Of a DNA stretch of 9,353 nucleotides, positions 6,381 to 9,353 are shown piece after piece. This DNA comes from an uncultured Altererythrobacter sp. (GTDB lineage: Bacteria > Pseudomonadota > Alphaproteobacteria > Sphingomonadales > Sphingomonadaceae). The position numbers were made by a program, and so were the translations under genes. Every line of letters begins with the position of its first letter. The first letter of the stretch is position 1. Under the pieces are notes generated by a model. That model searched no databases. It was not told where the DNA came from and saw only the letters and a program-made list of their open reading frames with translations. Where the stretch lies: positions 1-9,353 of the forward strand of contig CAMPIA010000037.1 of the NCBI GenBank assembly GCA_946886175.1, written 5' to 3'.

Positions 6381-7114
6381 GGCGGCGCAATCTCCTCGTC
6401 GGGATGGGCGCCGCCTTCGCAGCCGGTTGCTCGAAAGTGGCCGAGAGCGAGCCTGGCGCCGCGCTGCTCTCCGCAGCCGAGGACTGGCATCGCAAGGCGC
6501 AGCGCCTGTTCGCCGCGCGCACCGCGCTGGCGAAGGAATACGACCGTTCGGAAATCTCGCCCAGCTTCCGCGGCAACGGCTCGCGCACCGTCGACAGCGA
6601 CGCCTACCGCGCCGCGCTCGCTCAAGGTTTCTCCGACTGGCGGCTCGAGGTGCGCGGGCTGGTGCGTTACCCGCTGTCGCTGAGCATGGACAACATCCGC
6701 CGCCTCCCCCAGCGCACACAAGTCACTCGGCACGACTGCGTGGAGGGCTGGAGCGCGATCGGCGAATGGACCGGCCCGCCGCTCGGCGTGCTCCTCGAAG
6801 GCGCGGAGCTGCTGCCGCAGGCGAAATACATCGTCTTCCGCTGCGCCGACCGGCTCTACGGCGATCCCTACTACGAGAGCATCGACCTGATCGATGCCTA
6901 CCACCCGCAGACGATCGTCGCCCACGCGCTCAACGGCGAACCGATCCCCGAGAAGAACGGCGCACCCCTGCGCATGCGGATCGAGCGCCAGCTTGGCTAC
7001 AAGCACGCCAAATACCTGACCGCGATCGAGGCGGTCGCCAGCCTCGACGGCATCGGCGGCGGCGAAGGCGGCTACTGGGAAGACCGCGGTTACCAGTGGT
7101 ATGCGGGGGTGTAA
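6377..7114 (+). CDS. Exported sulfite-oxidase-fold molybdopterin oxidoreductase, probable Tat lipoprotein
   Basis: Encodes 245 aa. ATG 6377 overlaps the cytochrome stop (ATGA) and has GGAGGG 8 nt upstream. The N-terminus MRRRNLLVGMGAAFAAGC combines a twin-arginine signal (RRRNLL) with a lipobox-like AAGC (C18). This suggests folded export through Tat with cofactor bound, then lipid anchoring. The oxidoreductase molybdopterin-binding domain covers about residues 75-230. HDCVEGWS contains C121, the expected Mo-ligating cysteine, aligning with RCVEAWS of E. coli MsrP. GEWTGPPL, a Tyr-rich region (DPYYESIDL) and NGAPLR (194-199) are further family signatures. There is no heme or dimerisation domain as in full sulfite oxidases. 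The substrate is unknown; a sulfoxide or other S/N-oxide is plausible. Reduction by the preceding cytochrome b is inferred from the operon. Confidence 0.87.
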   Translation: MRRRNLLVGMGAAFAAGCSKVAESEPGAALLSAAEDWHRKAQRLFAARTALAKEYDRSEISPSFRGNGSRTVDSDAYRAALAQGFSDWRLEVRGLVRYPLSLSMDNIRRLPQRTQVTRHDCVEGWSAIGEWTGPPLGVLLEGAELLPQAKYIVFRCADRLYGDPYYESIDLIDAYHPQTIVAHALNGEPIPEKNGAPLRMRIERQLGYKHAKYLTAIEAVASLDGIGGGEGGYWEDRGYQWYAGV

Positions 7115-7476
7115 TCGTCACGCCTTCTCGCTGCCTCGGCGGCATTTGATCCGCTATCAGATCAAGGGCGAACGGGTTACATCATCGGCGTCCTTCACGG
7201 CGCGCGGGACGCACGGTTTCGCTGAAACCAGCGCTATTGCGGATTGCGCTCGAACGACCGTTTCCAGCCGAGCGCAGCCATCTCCTCGAGCGAGGCCAGC
7301 TCGATGTCCGCCAGCTAGTTGACTTAGAAAGCACGCCTTGCCGTGCGTATGCTTGCCCGGCCGCACAAGCAGCGGGGTCTGGCTCTTCCGCCATGCACAG
7401 TATCCTAGCGCGGCGTTGACAGCGGGCAAGCGCTGCGGTGAGATCGCGCTGGAGAAAAAGGGAGGAGATCGCCGCC
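7115..7476. other. 362-bp gap without a convincing intact gene
   Basis: Between the molybdenum-enzyme stop and the Cfa-family start I see no conserved protein, no tRNA and no clear terminator. It holds a small inverted repeat TTGATC (7146-7151) / GATCAA (7160-7165), a possible decayed coding fragment on the minus strand (7234-7314), a TTGACA hexamer at 7416-7421 without a good -10, and the ribosome-binding site GGAGGAG (7461-7467) for the downstream gene. Short open frames on both strands here have no recognisable domain. Confidence 0.6.
7234..7314 (-). pseudogene. Possible decayed gene end (26 codons) in the intergenic gap
   Basis: The minus-strand frame from 7314 to a TAG at 7236-7234 reads LADIELASLEEMAALGWKRS and then FERNPQ. 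It is amphipathic and natural-looking, with G or C at most third positions like genuine genes in this window. A stop codon lies immediately upstream in frame (7317-7315). An adjacent minus-strand frame running from 7429 joins it only by a frameshift near 7315. This suggests the 3' end of a small gene broken by mutation, but chance in a GC-rich genome is a real alternative. No family is recognised. Confidence 0.2.
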
Positions 7477-8778
7477 ATGTGGCTGCTCGACAAGTTCCTG
7501 CGAAAAGTCATCAAGCGCGGCCGGCTCGCGATCGCCGACCATGACGGGAAGGTCTACGAATACGGGCCCGGCCCGGAGCCAGCCGCGCGCGGCCCGATCC
7601 GCATCACGCTCACCCATCCCAAAGCGGCGAACCACATCGCCCGCTATCCGCAGCTCGGCGCGGGCGAGGCGTTCATGTGGGGCTGGCTGGTGGTCGAGCC
7701 GCCGCACGATATCCGCGACATGATCCTGTTCGTGAGCATGAACGCGAGCGCCCTGGGCGACGATTCGCTCGGCGCCCGCGGCCCGCTCCGCAAGTTCGCG
7801 CAGCGCGCGATCGCCCGGCTCGACGGGATCAACCGCAAGAGCAAGGCGCGCCGAAACGCCGAGCACACCTACAACCTCACCCGCCAGCTCTACGAGCGGT
7901 TCCTCGACGAGGATCGTCAGTATACCATGGCGTACTACCGCGATCCGACGCACAGCCTCGAGCAGGCGCAGATGGACAAGAAGGCGCATATCGCCTCCAA
8001 GCTCCATCTGCGCGAGGGCGAGTGCGAGGGAATGCGCGTGCTCGACATCGGCTGCGGCTGGGGCGGCCTCGCGCTCTATCTCCACGAGATGTACGGCGTG
8101 GAGGTGCTCGGCGTGGCGCTCGCGCCCGATCAGATCGCCTTCTGCCAGGAACGCGCCGCAGCCGAGGGCGTGGCCGACAAGGTCAAGTTCGCGCTGATGG
8201 ATTACCGCGATGTCGAGGGACAGTTCGACCGGATCACCAGCGTCGGCTTGCTCGAGCACGTCGGCACGATCCACTATCCGCAATTCTTCCAGCACACGCA
8301 CAAGCTGCTCAAGCCCGACGGGGTGATGTTCAGCCACTGCTGCGGCCGCGCCGGCCCGCCCGGCTATACCGACGCCTGGACCCGCAAGTACATCTTCCCC
8401 GGCGGCTACATCCCCGCGCTATCGGAGCTCGTGACGGAGAGCGAAAAGGCCGGCTGGCAGGTGATGGACGTGGAGGCGATGCGCTTCCACTACTCGCACA
8501 CGCTCGAGGAATGGTACGCGCGCACGGTGATGCACCGGCGCGAGATCGTCGAAATGTACGACGAGACCTTCTACCGCATGTGGCTGTTCTACCTCGCCGG
8601 CGCCGAACAGAGCTTCCGCCACGGCAACATGGTCAACTGGCAGCTGCAATACGTGAAGGATCGCACCGCCATCCCGATGACGCGCGATTATATGTTCGAG
8701 GAAAGCGCGCGGCTGAGGGAACGCGGAGAGGTGCCGGGGTGGCGCTTCGACCCGGAGGTGCGGGAGGCGGCGGAGTAG
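7477..8778 (+). CDS. cfa: Cyclopropane-fatty-acyl-phospholipid synthase family SAM methyltransferase
   Basis: Encodes 433 aa. ATG 7477 has GGAGGAG with 9-nt spacing; the frame extends slightly upstream without a better start. The N-terminal lipid-binding domain (about 1-150) precedes a class I SAM fold with VLDIGCGWGGLA (188-199), GLLEHVG (258-263) and a C-terminal helical part with RKYIFPGGYIPAL and HYSHTLEEWYAR. Family members add a methylene or methyl group to unsaturated acyl chains of membrane phospholipids at the inner membrane face. Of the E. coli bicarbonate ligands, E239, H266 and Y317 correspond to E260, H287 and Y339. C139 corresponds to M151 (QYTMAYY) and I268 to C289 (SHCCG). It could therefore be a true cyclopropane synthase or a relative that methylates the double bond without ring closure. 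It is probably transcribed alone or with argG. Confidence 0.88.
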   Translation: MWLLDKFLRKVIKRGRLAIADHDGKVYEYGPGPEPAARGPIRITLTHPKAANHIARYPQLGAGEAFMWGWLVVEPPHDIRDMILFVSMNASALGDDSLGARGPLRKFAQRAIARLDGINRKSKARRNAEHTYNLTRQLYERFLDEDRQYTMAYYRDPTHSLEQAQMDKKAHIASKLHLREGECEGMRVLDIGCGWGGLALYLHEMYGVEVLGVALAPDQIAFCQERAAAEGVADKVKFALMDYRDVEGQFDRITSVGLLEHVGTIHYPQFFQHTHKLLKPDGVMFSHCCGRAGPPGYTDAWTRKYIFPGGYIPALSELVTESEKAGWQVMDVEAMRFHYSHTLEEWYARTVMHRREIVEMYDETFYRMWLFYLAGAEQSFRHGNMVNWQLQYVKDRTAIPMTRDYMFEESARLRERGEVPGWRFDPEVREAAE

Positions 8779-8794
8779 GCGATAGGGGAACTTC

Positions 8795-8836
8795 CGGCGG
8801 GGCAAGGCCCTTCCCCGTTGCTCCCCTGCCCCGCCG
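8795..8836. repeat. GC-rich inverted repeat between the Cfa-family gene and argG
   Basis: CGGCGGGGCA (8795-8804) and TGCCCCGCCG (8827-8836) are perfect 10-bp reverse complements. Beyond one mismatch two further pairs extend the stem (8806-8807 with 8824-8825), leaving a 16-nt loop. It lies 17 bp after the Cfa stop and 39 bp before the argG start. No T-tract follows on the plus strand, so it is not a standard intrinsic terminator. It may protect the upstream mRNA end or shape the argG leader. Confidence 0.45.
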
Positions 8837-8875
8837 CTGATACCCGCGCCGCCGACTGACGGAGTGCCAAGCGAA

Positions 8876-9353
8876 ATGTCCGATATCAAACGTGTCGTCC
8901 TCGCCTATTCGGGCGGCCTCGATACCAGCGTGATCGCCAAGTGGCTCGAGATCGAGCGCGGGCTCGAAGTCGTGACCTTCACCGCCGATCTCGGCCAGGG
9001 CGAGGAGATCGAGCCGGCGCGGGCCAAGGCGCGGGCGATGGGCATCCCCGACAAGCACATCTTCATCGAGGACTTGCGTGAGGAATTCGTGCGCGATTTC
9101 GTGTTCCCGATGATGCGCGCCAACGCGCGTTACGAGGGCGACTACCTGCTCGGCACCTCGATCGCGCGGCCGCTCATTTCCAAGCGGCTGGTCGAGATCG
9201 CGCACGAGACCGGCGCCGACGCGATCGCCCACGGCGCCACGGGCAAGGGCAATGACCAGGTCCGTTTCGAACTCTCGGCCTATGCGCTCGATCCGGACAT
9301 CAAGGTCATCGCCCCGTGGCGCGAGTGGGATCTGACCAGCCGCACCGCGCTGA
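8876..9353 (+). CDS. argG: Argininosuccinate synthase, N-terminal part
   Basis: The frame is open from ATG 8876 to the window edge (159 codons visible of about 400 in the family). GGAG lies 11 nt upstream. The enzyme condenses citrulline and aspartate with ATP to form argininosuccinate in cytoplasmic arginine synthesis. The PP-loop ATP-pyrophosphatase motif AYSGGLDTS spans residues 10-18. [31 protein letters not shown] and [14 protein letters not shown] are near-invariant ArgG signatures that bind ATP, citrulline and aspartate. No frame damage is visible in the portion present. Beyond the upstream inverted repeat I see no arginine-operator sequence. Confidence 0.97.
   Translation, partial: MSDIKRVVLAYSGGLDTSVIAKWLEIERGLEVVTFTADLGQGEEIEPARAKARAMGIPDKHIFIEDLREEFVRDFVFPMMRANARYEGDYLLGTSIARPLISKRLVEIAHETGADAIAHGATGKGNDQVRFELSAYALDPDIKVIAPWREWDLTSRTAL

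Noticed and set aside
7146..7165. TTGATC/GATCAA inverted repeat as the terminator of the Mo-enzyme operon
   Set aside because: Only a 6-bp AT-containing stem with an 8-nt loop and no T-tract; likely too weak to terminate.
7416..7444. TTGACA as the -35 of a promoter for the Cfa-family gene
   Set aside because: At 17-bp spacing the -10 would be TGAGAT, matching the consensus at only three positions; not strong enough to annotate.
7405..8337. 310-codon minus-strand open frame opposite the Cfa-family gene
   Set aside because: Antisense shadow: the plus strand carries all conserved Cfa motifs, and the minus translation shows no recognisable domain.
1..9353. Mobile elements, CRISPR arrays, toxin-antitoxin or defence genes
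   Set aside because: No transposase, integrase, spaced direct repeats, attachment site or recognised defence domain was found on either strand; gene content and codon style look uniform.

Overview
This is a high-GC bacterial chromosomal window that reads as ordinary, gene-dense core genome of an alphaproteobacterium, most likely Sphingomonadales (Erythrobacteraceae or Sphingomonadaceae). That placement rests on recognition of protein styles (an IalB-like protein, an RlmN with the alphaproteobacterial N-terminus, tandem glycine-zipper proteins, a Cfa-family enzyme next to argG). It was not tested by a database search. I see no prophage, insertion sequence, CRISPR array, tRNA or rRNA.

Layout. 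(1) 2-424, +: C-terminal part of an invasion-associated-locus-B-like secreted protein, cut by the window edge. (2) 508-1176, -: a small acidic outer-membrane beta-barrel protein, with a UUCG-loop terminator between it and gene 1. (3) 1457-2698, +: rlmN, the 23S rRNA/tRNA adenine-C2 methyltransferase, tail to tail with (4) 2721-3158, -: an HxlR-family regulator with one cysteine. (5) 3200-3796, +: an AzoR-type FMN-dependent NADH azoreductase/quinone reductase, divergent from the regulator, with 41 bp between the start codons and an inverted repeat in that gap. (6, 7) 3945-4319 and 4376-4810, +: two tandem paralogues encoding secreted glycine-zipper proteins. A perfect 11-bp inverted repeat lies before the pair and a strong intrinsic terminator after it. 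(8-10) 4924-5718, 5715-6380 and 6377-7114, +: three genes joined by 4-nt stop/start overlaps, encoding a pteridine-reductase-type SDR, a four-helix b-type cytochrome and an exported sulfite-oxidase-fold molybdenum enzyme. (11) 7477-8778, +: a cyclopropane-fatty-acyl-phospholipid-synthase family methyltransferase with substitutions at two bicarbonate-ligand positions. (12) 8876-9353, +: the N-terminal part of argG, cut by the window edge. The 362-bp gap at 7115-7476 holds no convincing intact gene, only a possible small decayed remnant on the minus strand.

How the genes may work together. The HxlR/azoR pair looks like a locally autoregulated electrophile or quinone sensor with its detoxifying reductase. 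The cytochrome b and molybdenum enzyme look like a membrane-anchored periplasmic redox module, analogous to MsrQ/MsrP but with an apparently different membrane partner. Its translational coupling to a pterin reductase is the most unusual arrangement here. The other genes are housekeeping or envelope functions. I did not find a clearly new system. The best leads are the pterin-reductase/cytochrome/Mo-enzyme operon, the inverted repeats, the glycine-zipper duplication and the altered Cfa active site.
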